A stretch of 64,000 nucleotides of DNA from Clavaria fumosa (lineage: Eukaryota; Basidiomycota; Agaricomycetes; Agaricales; Clavariaceae). The first letter of the stretch is position 1. Each line of letters starts with the position of its first letter. Of this stretch, positions 40,656 to 49,454 are shown piece after piece. The notes under the pieces are model-generated. The model was given only the letters and a program-made list of their open reading frames with translations. It was not told where the DNA came from and made no database searches. The stretch covers positions 1,674,001 to 1,738,000 of the forward strand of contig OX637798.1 of the NCBI GenBank assembly GCA_951802425.1, given 5' to 3'. The position numbers and the translations under genes were made by a program.

Positions 40656-41337
40656 TTAAGGCTGGGCGTCCTGACCAGCTAGCTTGGCCTTGTTGGGGTG
40701 GGAGAGGAAGAAGTCCCAGAGAAGCAATGTTACGTTAGTGAGGTTCCTATGGGGCTCCCAAGTGTTTTCCTCCACTGGATATCCCAACCACTTCACCAAG
40801 TACTTCACCCCATGTCCCACCTTCTTAACATCAAGGATCGCCTCCACATCATACTCCAGGTGGTCGTCATCAATTGTAGGGGGTGGAGGGGGAGGCAGGT
40901 TCTGAGAAGGGAAGGAGGGGGGGTGGTATGGTGTCAACAGCAACTCATTGAAGACCCGATGGATGCGCCAGGCCCGAGGGAGCTTGAGGCGATACCCAGC
41001 AGGTCCCACCTTCTCCTCAACTGCAAAGGGGCCTGCTCTCTTGTTGTCAAGCTTTTTACAGGGCCGGTCCATCTTCAAGTTTCTAGTATCCAGCCAGACC
41101 AGATCTCCCTCAGAGTACTCCCGACTTGGGCATTTCCCCTTATCGTAGCTCTTCTTCATCGCTGCCACCGCTTTCTCCATTGCCTCCTTGGCTGCTCTTC
41201 GGGACTCTGTGAGCTTAGCCATCCACTCGTCCACCGCTGGGTTCACCTCAGAAGGTGGCCGGAGCCCCCCATTCCATGGGTGTCGTCCATAATCGAGGAA
41301 GAAAGGTGTCTGTCCTGTCACTGAGTGCTCATGATTA
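40656..41337 (-). pseudogene. Ty3 copy C integrase C-terminus and chromodomain (inverted part)
   Basis: The minus frame reads HEHSVTGQTPFFLDYGRHPW, then the GPY/F-like region (KRAGPFAVEEKVGPAGYRLKLP) in short, then the chromodomain (YDVEAILDVKK, LVKWLGYPVEENTWEP). It ends at the stop before the polypurine tract. Apparent extension of this frame beyond 41340 is translated antisense Copia sequence and not part of the gene. The chromodomain is thought to direct integration to heterochromatin in this family. Confidence 0.8.
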
Positions 41338-41340
41338 TTA

Positions 41341-43680
41341 TAGAATTTTCCAATCACTTGAAAATTCATGGTACTGAGCGAAGGCTTACCACTCATGACA
41401 CCCCAGAACACAATGGAATTGCTGAACATGTTAACCGTCGGCTTCTTGAGAAAGGACAAGCCCTTCTTCACCAGAGCCAGCTGCCGAAATACCTGTGGGG
41501 AGAAGCCATTACACATGCGGTATGGTTGAAGAATCGCTCCTACACTCGAGTTCTTGGCAGAACACCATTTGAAGCCCTCTATGGGAAGAAACCCGACCTT
41601 GGGAACCTTCCAGAGTGGGGATGTCAAGTCTGGGTTCATGATAGAGATGGAACGAAGCTAGAGGGAAGGGCAAACCTTGGGAATTGGGTTGGTTTTGATG
41701 CAGAGAGTACTCATGCTCACAGAATCTATTGGCCAGGACAGCGAAAAGTGTCTGTGGAATGAGATGTCAAATTTGGTGCTATTGAAATCACTATTCCAGG
41801 CCCACTGATTGAGGGGGAGAGACAGGACGATACTACAGTCATCGATCAGCCGGCCAGCACCCCTATCGACACTCCAATCCATATCCCCACTGAACCAAGG
41901 CCCAAACGAATGATTAAACCATCTGAATATGTCCAACAACTCCAGTCTGGTGAAGGAACCACCAAGGGACACTATAGGAGTAGAAAGCAGGTTGGCACAT
42001 CGATTCCACATGGAGTACAGACTCCAGAAATGATGGGGGCTTTTGGAGAATGTGTGCAGACTGTGGAAATGGAAGGAACAGATTTTGCGATGATTTCAGG
42101 TGTTATTGAAGGACCTGACCCACTCACCTTACACCAGGCCAAGCGATGAGATGACTGGCCAAGGTGGGAGGAGGCTATCCTGAAGGAGTTGAAGGCATTG
42201 GAGGCTGCGAAGACTTGGACCCTTGTCAAACGACCACCTGACAAGAATATTATCAGCAGCAAGTGGGTCTTTGTCATTAAATATGGTCCTACAGGCGAGG
42301 TTATCAAGTATAAAGCTCGACTCGTCGCCAGAGGCTTCACCCAGATCCATGGAGTCGATTATACTGAGACATTTGCTCCAGTTGCCAAGCTTTTGAGTTT
42401 CCGCATGCTCCTAGCCATGGCAGCACAAAGGGATTGGCCTATCGATGTTTTTGACTTCAACAGTGCATTTTTGAATGGGAGACTGGAGGAGGGTGAGGAA
42501 TTGTACATGGACCAGCCTCCAGGGTATGAGAAGGGCGAAGGAATGGTTGCCAAGCTTCACAGGACCATCTATGGGCTGAAACAAGCTGGTTGGAAGTGGT
42601 ATGAAACATTGGTTGCCACATTAGTTGGTTTGGGGTTTCAACGCGCTGAGTCTGACTTTGGAGTCTTCTACATTCACCATGCTCATCACTCAGTTGTTCT
42701 GGCGATCCATGTTGATGACTGCACCATTACTGGCACGTCTGCCATGATCTTGGATGACTACAAGCAGCGCATTGGTGAACAGTTTGGAATCACTGACCTA
42801 GGACCCATACACTGGTTACTAGGGATCCAGGTCACCAGAAATCGATTGGAACACACCATTTCCCTTTCCCAGCGAAAGTATATTGACTCTATACTCTCCC
42901 GTTTCAATCTTGCCAAGGCCCAACCGCTATTTCTTCCATTTGACCCCCATGTTTCATTGTCAAGGTCTCACTGTCCCACAACCCCTGATGACATTTCTTA
43001 CATGAAGAAAGTGCCATATCGCAAGGCCATTGGTTCCCTCATGTATCTGGCAGTTGGGACTCGACCTGACATTGCTTTTGCTGTGTCTACACTCTCCCAA
43101 TACTTGGAGAACCCTGGCAAACCTCACTGGGAAGCAGCTAAACGTGTCTTTCACTACCTTCTGGGCACAAGAGACCTATCTCTGGTGTATGGGGGAGTTG
43201 AGAAAGAGATGGAAGGTTTTACCGATGCTGATGGTGCCTCTCAGGAGCATAGGCATGCGATTTCTGGGTATGCATTCATCATGGATGGAGGAGCAATTTC
43301 TTGGAGTTCTCGCAAGCAAGAGCTTGTTACCCTGTCCACAGCTGAAGCAGAGTATGTGGCAGCGACCCATGCAGCGAAGGAGGCGATCTGGTTGAAGAGA
43401 TTCATTAGTGAGGTCTTCCTACCCCTTCCCAAACCGATGATTCTCCACTGTGACAACCAGGCAGCTATCTCACTTGCTGCCAATGCCAACTACCATGCCA
43501 GGACGAAGCACATCGACATTTGCTACCATTTTATTCGTTCCATGCTCGAAAATGGTTCCATCCACCTTGTCTATTGTCCTTCTAATGATATGACTGCCGA
43601 TATCCTCACCAAGGCTTTACCCATTGCAAAGATCAAGTGCCATGTATCTTCGCTTGGACTGCATGCCACTTGAGGGGGAG
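41341..43680 (+). pseudogene. Ty1/Copia element E1, integrase to RNase H
   Basis: 41341-41760 gives the end of the integrase (THDTPEHNGIAEHVNRRLLE, GRTPFEALYGKKPDL). TGA at 41761 and 42147 interrupt otherwise open sequence; both fit CGA-to-TGA. 42189-43673 is a 494-residue open frame: RT start WTLVKRPPDKNIISSKWVF, GVDYTETFAPVAK, DFNSAFLNGRLEEGEELYM, HVDDC (YVDD position), and RNase H with VYGGVEKEMEGFTDAD, STAEAEYVAATHAAKEA, HCDNQAAISLA and ARTKHIDICYHFIR. The 5' half is lost. It ends at the polypurine tract TTGAGGGGGAG. Confidence 0.88.
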
Positions 43681-44053
43681 TGTTGGATTTCTATTCTATT
43701 ACTTAGTTTCCTTACCTATCTTCGTCGTTTTGGCTCATAGTATGCAGTGTAGATCATCTGACATACTTTACATGTTTGGTTGCAGTGCAACCAAAGGTCT
43801 CTGACTGTATCTATGTATCAGTAGTGTAGGAGATCTGGTTGTAGAGCAACTAGACCCTTCATATTGTAGTTATGATTCGCCTTTTGTTACACCATAGGCA
43901 CTGCTAGTAGTTACATGACTGTACTTAACCCATGGGGCAAAATCTGGGTGCAGCATCGGTTCTAGTGCTCACTCATTGCCCCAAGGTACTTACCTATCAC
44001 CTATAACATCGGTTCTAGTGCTCACTCATTGCCCCAAGTTATCATAATCAACA
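43681..44053 (+). repeat. 3' LTR of Copia E1 (373 bp)
   Basis: It starts TGTTGGATTTC after the polypurine tract and ends ATAATCAACA, so the termini are inverted (TGTTG...CAACA). It has an internal duplicate of CATCGGTTCTAGTGCTCACT (about 43954 and 44008). The next sequence at 44054 belongs to another Copia copy. Confidence 0.75.
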
Positions 44054-45040
44054 GCATGCACAAAGGCAAAGCTCACCAAAGCACCAATCCCAAAGACAAG
44101 GTCAAACAAGCGAATAGCGACTGGACTGGGTGATCACATCCATTCTGACATCTGGGGGCCTGCGCAGGTGCAAGCATTGACAGGAGAAAGCTATTTTGTG
44201 ACATTCACAGATGAGGCAAAGGCATGGAGCGAGGTTGAAGCACTAAAGACAAAGGATCAGACCTTCCAGGCATACAAGAATTTCGAGGCCTGGCTGGAGA
44301 CGCAGTTTGGGGTGTCTGTGAAAGAGTTCCACTGTGATGGAGGTGGAGAATTCATTAATGGACCTTTCAACACTCACCTGAAGGCGAAGGGAACCAAGAG
44401 GATGATCACCATCCATGATACACCTCAGCAGGATGGCATTTCTGAATGCCTGAACCGCACTATCCTTGAACATGCTCGTGCTATGCTAATAGCAGCTGAA
44501 TTACCTTGATTTCTATGGGTAGAAGCTGTCTGCCATGCTGTATGGTTGAAGAACTGATCTCCTACTCATGCTCTTGGTGGTAGGACTCCATTTGAAGCAA
44601 TGGGCTTTGGAAAACCTAACCTAGCGAACCTCCGGGAATGGGGCTGCAATATATGGGTCAGGATTGAAGCAGGGAAGCTTGATGCGAAGGCAGTTAAGCT
44701 CAGGTTTGTTGGATATGATGCTGAGAGGAAGGGATTTCGAGTGTATTGGCCAGAGAAGCGAAGAGTGTCTGTTGAGAGGAATGTCAGGTTTGAGCCAGTT
44801 GAATTGATGACCACAGAAGTGATTTGGGACAAGGGGGAGCGACAGGAGGTGACTTGGGATGAGGGGGAGCAGCAGAGACTCACCATTCCAGCTTTTCCAA
44901 CCATTCCAACCGCTCCTTCCACAGTTCCATATATTCCCTCTGCAGATATCATCCCAAGCACACCTGGCGAGGCAAGACACACTGAAGACGAACCTCAGGA
45001 ACCCAGGCAGAGCACATTGGGAAGCATTGAAGCGGGTTAT

Positions 45041-45304
45041 TGTTGATCTGATGTTTCATAAAAGGGTGACCACACTGGGGTTTGAACCTAGGACCTCCCA
45101 AACACATGGTGGGTGCTCTAACCACTGAGCTACATGGTCTACATTACAGTTCAATGAGGGGGACAGATATCTGATGCTGACTTGGTCACTCATGATGTAC
45201 TCAGAGGTCATTCCTTGACTTGGTCACATGGTGCACTCAGAGGTCATCTGATCAGAGTGTCTCATCCCTGTTGTGATTGACTTTCCACATTAATCAATCC
45301 AACA
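45041..45304 (-). mobile_element. 264-bp solo-LTR-like element with embedded tRNA-like sequence (left copy)
   Basis: The minus strand starts TGTTGGATTGATTAATGTGG and ends ATCAGATCAACA, so it has TG...CA termini. It is flanked by GTTAT (45036-45040) and GAGAT (45305-45309). The right copy at 45932 has the same length and is inverted. A 5-bp target duplication and TG...CA ends indicate a solo LTR of an LTR retrotransposon or TRIM. No internal region is present. Confidence 0.75.
45068..45139 (-). tRNA. tRNA-like sequence (degenerate, anticodon position TGT) in left copy
   Basis: 72 nt with a 7-bp acceptor stem (GACCATG/TGTGGTC, two G-T pairs), D-arm GCTCAGTGGTTAGAGC matching a Pol III A box, and T-loop GGTTCAAACCC matching a B box. 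The anticodon stem has a C-T mismatch and the loop lacks U33, so it is probably not a working tRNA. It lies inside an LTR-like element. Confidence 0.5.
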
Positions 45305-45931
45305 GAGATCGCTCCATTGTTGTCACAGAAGATGGGCAATGGAAGGAGGATAGGAGAGATGATTTCAGTGACTAGAAGTCAAAGCCAGATCACCTCCTTT
45401 GCTGCATGTGTTCCAGCGATGTATTCTGCTTCAGTAGTTGAGAGAGCAATGAGAGGCTGTCGTTTAGATGACCAGGATATGGCTCCTCCATGGAATCGAA
45501 AGGCATAGCCTGAAATTGAGTGCCTATCGATCTGGGATGCGAAATCTGAGTCGGTAAACCCTTCTAACCCCTAGGGATGCCACAGTCCGGTTAAGTCCGG
45601 TTCAGGGCCAATTTTTTCGAACCCCGAACTGGACTTTTGGTCTGGTTCAGGCCAAATTCCGAACCTTGAACCTGAGTTCGGTCCAAGTCTGGTTCGTTGG
45701 ACCGGACTTTTACCAAATAAGGTAATGGTTCGCCCAAATTTGGGCTTCTGAACCTCAATTTTGGTTCGGTTCACCAACTTGGCTGAACCTGAACCTCATT
45801 TTCGGTTCAGTCCAGTCCAGTTCAGGTTCAAACCAAAGTTCAGAACCGAACCGTGGCATCCCTACTAGCCCCTCGTCTGAACTTCCCAATACCAACCATG
45901 CATCCTTTACACCCTTCATATACCTCATAAC
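45305..45931 (-). other. Inverted segment of Copia E2 between the two 264-bp elements
   Basis: On the minus strand it starts GTTATGAGGTATATGAAGGG, continuing ALKRV of the left flank, and ends with CDNNGAIS, continuing as LAKD at 46200. It is therefore a piece of E2 RNase H turned around. It contains a hAT MITE at 45572-45864 and a TGA after KEVIWL. Confidence 0.85.
45572..45864. mobile_element. hAT MITE, family 2 (293 bp)
   Basis: The ends are TAGGGATGCCACAGTCCGG and its inverted match (CCGTGGCATCCCTA), flanked by CTAACCCC (45564-45571) and CTAGCCCC (45865-45872), an 8-bp duplication with one mismatch. Inside it is dominated by GGTTCAG/CTGAACC words. It encodes no transposase. Confidence 0.85.
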
Positions 45932-46195
45932 TGTTGGATTGATTAATGTGGAAAGTCAATCACAACAGGGATGAGACACTCTGATCAGATGACCTCTGAG
46001 TGCACCATGTGACCAAGTCAAGGAATGACCTCTGAGTACATCATGAGTGACTAAGTCAGCATCAGATATCTGTCCCCCTCATTGAACTGTAATGTAGACC
46101 ATGTAGCTCGGTGGTTAGAGCACCCACCATGTGTTTGGGAGGTCCTAGGTTCAAACCCCAGTGTGGTCACCCTTTTATGAAACATCAAATCAACA
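45932..46195 (+). mobile_element. 264-bp solo-LTR-like element with embedded tRNA-like sequence (right copy)
   Basis: It starts TGTTGGATTGATTAATGTGG and ends ATCAAATCAACA. It is flanked by ATAAC (45927-45931) and ATCTC (46196-46200), the reverse complements of the flanks of the left copy in crossed order. It contains repeated words GACCTCTGAGT before the tRNA-like part. Confidence 0.75.
46097..46168 (+). tRNA. tRNA-like sequence (degenerate) in right copy
   Basis: Same 72-nt cloverleaf as at 45068-45139 with one change in the D-loop (CTCGGTGG instead of CTCAGTGG). A and B boxes are present, so internal Pol III transcription is possible. Anticodon arm is imperfect. Confidence 0.5.
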
Positions 46196-46427
46196 ATCTC
46201 TCTTGCGAAGGACAACACTACATTCCATCCAAGGACTAAACACATCGATATCCAGTACCATTTCATTCGGGAGAAGGTCCAGAATCGAAATATCACGGTT
46301 ATTCGAGTTGGGACTCATGAGAACATTGCCGATATCTTTACGAAGGCCCTCCCTCACTTGAAATTCGAAGGACTGTGCTGTTTGTTGGGAATTGGTATGT
46401 TGGGAGGCCATTAGGCTCAAGGGGGAG

Positions 46428-46785
46428 TGTTAAGGGGATGTCTGATGAGCCTAGATGGCTATGATGAAGAGTAACAAGCCTAGAAGGCTGGTACAATGGA
46501 GTATGGACTCCAGGGGAAATTTCACTACTCCTTGTTTTACTTATGTTTCACATTATCATTACTATAGCTACCACAGGCTGGTATAAGCCTTAGTATAGTC
46601 ATCCACACTCCTTAGCTTTGTCCAGAACTAAGGAGTGAGTACTTACTGTTCTGCTCTTCATTACTTTACTGATAGAGTTGCTAGTCTTACTCTATTCAGG
46701 TATTTATTGAATATAACTTATAGCTTTGTCCAGAACTAAGGATCTTACTCTATTCAGACTAATATCTACTCTATTGCTGCTAATA
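46428..46785 (+). repeat. 3' LTR of Copia E2 (right border approximate)
   Basis: It starts TGTTAAGGGGATG directly after TCAAGGGGGAG. GCTTTGTCCAGAACTAAGGA occurs twice (46615, 46722). The end is uncertain; the next Copia coding sequence begins at about 46786. Confidence 0.55.
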
Positions 46786-47183
46786 CGGTGTGGGCATCAT
46801 TTCCTGGTCCTCGAAGAAGCAGCCCATAGTCGCATTGTCCAGTGCTGAAGCCAAGTATGTGGCCGTGACGCAGGCTGCGAAAGAGGTTCTATGGTTGCAG
46901 GCCTTCATAGGCGAGCTGGGAAGACGGGCTACTGGCCCAACGAGTCTACGAACCGATAACCAGTCAGCAATCGCGATCGCAAAAGATCCCAAGTTCCACT
47001 TGAGAACCAAGCATATAGATGTACAGTATCACTTTATCAGAGATCTTGTGCGCATGGGCAAGGTTGAAATCACGTACGTGCTGATGAATGACAACCTCGC
47101 TGACCTGCTCATGAAGGCCCTACTGCGCACGAAGTTTGAGACTGCGAGGACATCAATTGGAGTGCTTCCTGCTTGAGGGGGAG
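46786..47183 (+). pseudogene. Copia element E3, RNase H end only
   Basis: An open frame of 128 residues reads GIISWSSKKQPIVALSSAEA, TDNQSAIAIAKDPKFHLRTK and HIDVQYHFIRDLV, then LADLLMKAL and a stop at 47174-47176. This is the closing part of a Copia RNase H. The polypurine tract TTGAGGGGGAG follows. Everything upstream is missing. Confidence 0.8.
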
Positions 47184-47456
47184 TGTTGGATGTTCAAGCG
47201 GAGTGCAAACTTAATTTACACTTTTTCACAGCCATGCACATGGTGCAATACTGCTCAGTTCGGACTACCAACTGAGCAGTGAGTCTAAATAGTTTTTATC
47301 TTCTTATACTCTTTGTGCTGACACTAGACACTTGTAGTCTAACTATAGTGTCAGGTGAATACAAGACCAGTTCGGACTACCAACTGAGCATCTAACTATA
47401 GTGTCAGGGCATATCTTTTCTATAGCGACATTGTAAGTAGGACACAGTTATGGGAA
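47184..47456 (+). repeat. LTR of Copia E3 (right border uncertain)
   Basis: It starts TGTTGGATGTTCAAGCGG. CAGTTCGGACTACCAACTGA occurs at about 47257 and 47369, and CTAACTATAGTGTCAGG twice. The last 34 bp, starting TAGCGACATTGTAAGTAGG, recur at 49262, so the LTR may end before them. Confidence 0.55.
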
Positions 47457-48450
47457 GACTTAATGCATCATGCAATGAGTCAGTCAATCAGAGATGCCAA
47501 TATATGGGACAATTAGAGCAGTCAATGTATCATGCAATCAGCCAGTGAATCAGAGGTGTTCATGTATGAGACAATTAGAGCAGTTAATATATTGGCTATT
47601 TGACTAGAGTGGTCAATATATCATACAACTAGAGGTGGCCATGTATTAGCCATTGAATCAGAGGAGTTAATGCATGGTAGATTAGAAGACTTAATGCATC
47701 ATACAATGAGTCAGTCAATCAGAGATGCCAATGTATGGAACAATTAGAGTAGTCAATGTATCATGCAATCAGCCAGTGAATCAGAGGTGTTCATGTATGG
47801 GACAATTAGAGGAGTTAATATATTGGCTATTTGACTAGAGTGGTCAATGTATCATACAACTAGAGGTGGCCAAGTATTAGCCATTGAATCAGAGGAGTTA
47901 ATGCATGGTATGATTAGAAGACTTAATGTATCATAGAAGACTTAATGTATCATGTATCAGACAATTAGAGCAGTCAATATATTGGCTATTTGACTAGAGT
48001 GGTCAATGTATCATACAACTAGAGGTGGCCATTGAATCAGAGGAGTTAATGCATGGTAGATTAGAAGACTTAATGCATCACACAATGAGTCAGTCAATCA
48101 GAGATGCCCATGTATGGAACAATTAGAGTAGTCAATGTATCATGCAATCAGCCAGTGAATCAGAGGTGTTCATGTATCAGACAATTAGAGCAGTTAATAT
48201 ATTGGCTATTTGACTAGAGTGGTCAATGTATCATACAACTAGAGGTGGCCATGTATTAGCCATTGAATCAGAGGGGTCAATGCATGGCATAATTAGAAGA
48301 CGTAATGTATCATGCAGCCAGCCAGTCAATCAGAGATGCCAATGTATGGGACAATTAGAGCAGTCAATGTATCATGCAATCAGCCAGTGAACAGAGGTGC
48401 TAATGTATGGGACAAGTAGAGCAGGTACCTTGTGATTACAATTGGCCATA
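47457..48450. repeat. 232-bp tandem array, about four units
   Basis: GACTTAATGCATCATGCAAT-type starts occur at 47457, 47688 and 47920 and again near 48065 and 48300 in shortened units. Each unit contains TTGGCTATTTGACTAGAGTG. A single copy lies at 7645-7881. Confidence 0.9.
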
Positions 48451-48463
48451 TATCATTCTAGGT

Positions 48464-49097
48464 TAGTGCTGTGCAGGGCCCAGCCCAGCTCAAATGCCCC
48501 AGCTCAGGCTCAGCTTGACCTGGCTCAGGCTTACAGTTTTGGTGAGCCGAGCCATTGTAGAAGGCTTGGGGCCGGCCTGGGCTTGGCTCAGGCTCAGGCC
48601 CCGGCTTTCAGGAGAAATTTGTGGACTAAGTATCTACACATTTTGTATGTATACATCATCACTGTCATGATCCACAAAGCCTTCGTCATTAGCAAGGTTA
48701 GCAACCAATGCATCCCAGGATTCCCAGCTCACCTTCCTTGTGTCACCCTCAACAGCACTCTGCAAGTGTTCATACTCACCTAGTTCTGCCTCAAGCTCAG
48801 TACTAGGTTCTTCACGGAATAAGAGGTCACGGTGATAGATACACTTGAGGAATTGTAAAGCCTCAACAATGTCCGGTTTGAGACAGTTACGGCACTTGCT
48901 GATGGTGATTCCTGCAGAAGAGAATGCACGTTTGCTGGACTGATGTGTCATCATTTCAAGCCGGGGCTTGACGGCTCGGCTCAGGCTTTTTGTAGCTTGA
49001 GCCCCACAAGCCTGCATCAATGGCCCGGCTCAGCTCAGGCTCCCAGGGCTCGGCAGCCAGGGCCTCGGGGCTTCAAGCCAGGCCTTGCACAGCACTA
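48464..49097 (-). mobile_element. hAT element, internally deleted, family 3 (634 bp)
   Basis: The ends are TAGTGCTGTGCAGGGCC and an inverted match (GGCCTTGCACAGCACTA) with a perfect 8-bp duplication TTCTAGGT at 48456-48463 and 49098-49105. Subterminal parts are rich in CAGGCTC/GAGCC words. It keeps only the C-terminal end of a transposase. Confidence 0.9.
48634..49020 (-). pseudogene. hAT transposase C-terminal (dimerisation) remnant
   Basis: The frame contains SSKRAFSSAGITISKCRNCL and KPDIVEALQFLKC, the conserved end of the hAT dimerisation domain (S-R-F/A-SAG-...-R-N-L-P-...-L.FLK). The BED zinc finger and the DDE catalytic parts are absent. The N-terminal residues of the frame are translated terminal-region sequence. 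Confidence 0.75.
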
Positions 49098-49105
49098 TTC
49101 TAGGT

Positions 49106-49454
49106 GTTCTAAATCAGAGGAATACATACAACACTGGAAAATGGTAATGAGAACCAATTCATACATGCTACTACCAGGGTCTAGTGGAGAAGGGGGGTTC
49201 TTCATCATCTAAAATAATGTCTATGATCTCTGCGCATGTGCCATTAGCGACATCAAGTTTGGTAGCGACATTGTAAGTAGGACACAGTTATGGGAAATTT
49301 TCAAATGTAACATGTATAATTTACTCAGATGCCAAGATCCAGGATTGATTTCCTTTGATAATTGCAAGGTTATCAGTTTTATATATGTATTACAATCTAT
49401 CTATGCCTTGGCCTGGGGCCACCTGACTCCTTGCCATAGTCTGCGCACCCAGCT
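49106..49454. other. Spacer between hAT remnant and host gene
   Basis: No gene is seen. At 49262 the 34-bp sequence starting TAGCGACATTGTAAGTAGG repeats that at about 47423-47456, giving direct repeats around the array and hAT remnant. Base composition becomes GC-rich after about 49390. Confidence 0.6.

Larger units (their letters stand above)
40265..41340 (-). other. Inverted block joining parts of Ty3 copy C and a Copia element
   Basis: Read on the minus strand, the block begins with Ty3 sequence NNHEHSVTGQTPFF (the exact continuation of TAEFAL at 40264), runs through the chromodomain and the 3' LTR, and ends with Copia integrase (YKEFEAWAKTQHGVG, SDQGGEYLS), which continues as EFSNHLKIHG at 41341 on the plus strand. 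Flipping it restores both genes, so it is a simple inversion of about 1.08 kb. Confidence 0.85.
44054..46427 (+). pseudogene. Ty1/Copia element E2, integrase and RNase H, internally deleted
   Basis: 44063-45000 gives the pre-integrase end and integrase (HIHSDIWGPAQV, CDGGGEFINGPF, GISECLNRTILEHARAML, GRTPFEAM) with TGA at about 44507 and 44555 in CGA positions. RT is deleted; the frame jumps to AHWEALKRV at about 45010. After un-inverting 45305-45931 the RNase H continues (MRYMKGVKDAWLVLGSSDEG, GFTDSDFASQIDRHSISGYA, STTEAEYIAGTHAAKEVIWL, FCDNNGAIS) into LAKDNTTFHPRTKHID at 46200 and stops before the polypurine tract at about 46420. It carries three nested insertions. Confidence 0.8.

Noticed and set aside
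41338..41639. Apparent extension of the Ty3 integrase frame (minus) into 41640
   Set aside because: Beyond 41340 it is antisense translation of Copia integrase after an inversion breakpoint, not a fusion protein.
45068..46168. Two functional tRNA-Thr(TGT) genes
   Set aside because: The cloverleaf has a mismatch in the anticodon stem and lacks U33; both copies are inside identical mobile elements. Kept only as tRNA-like sequences.
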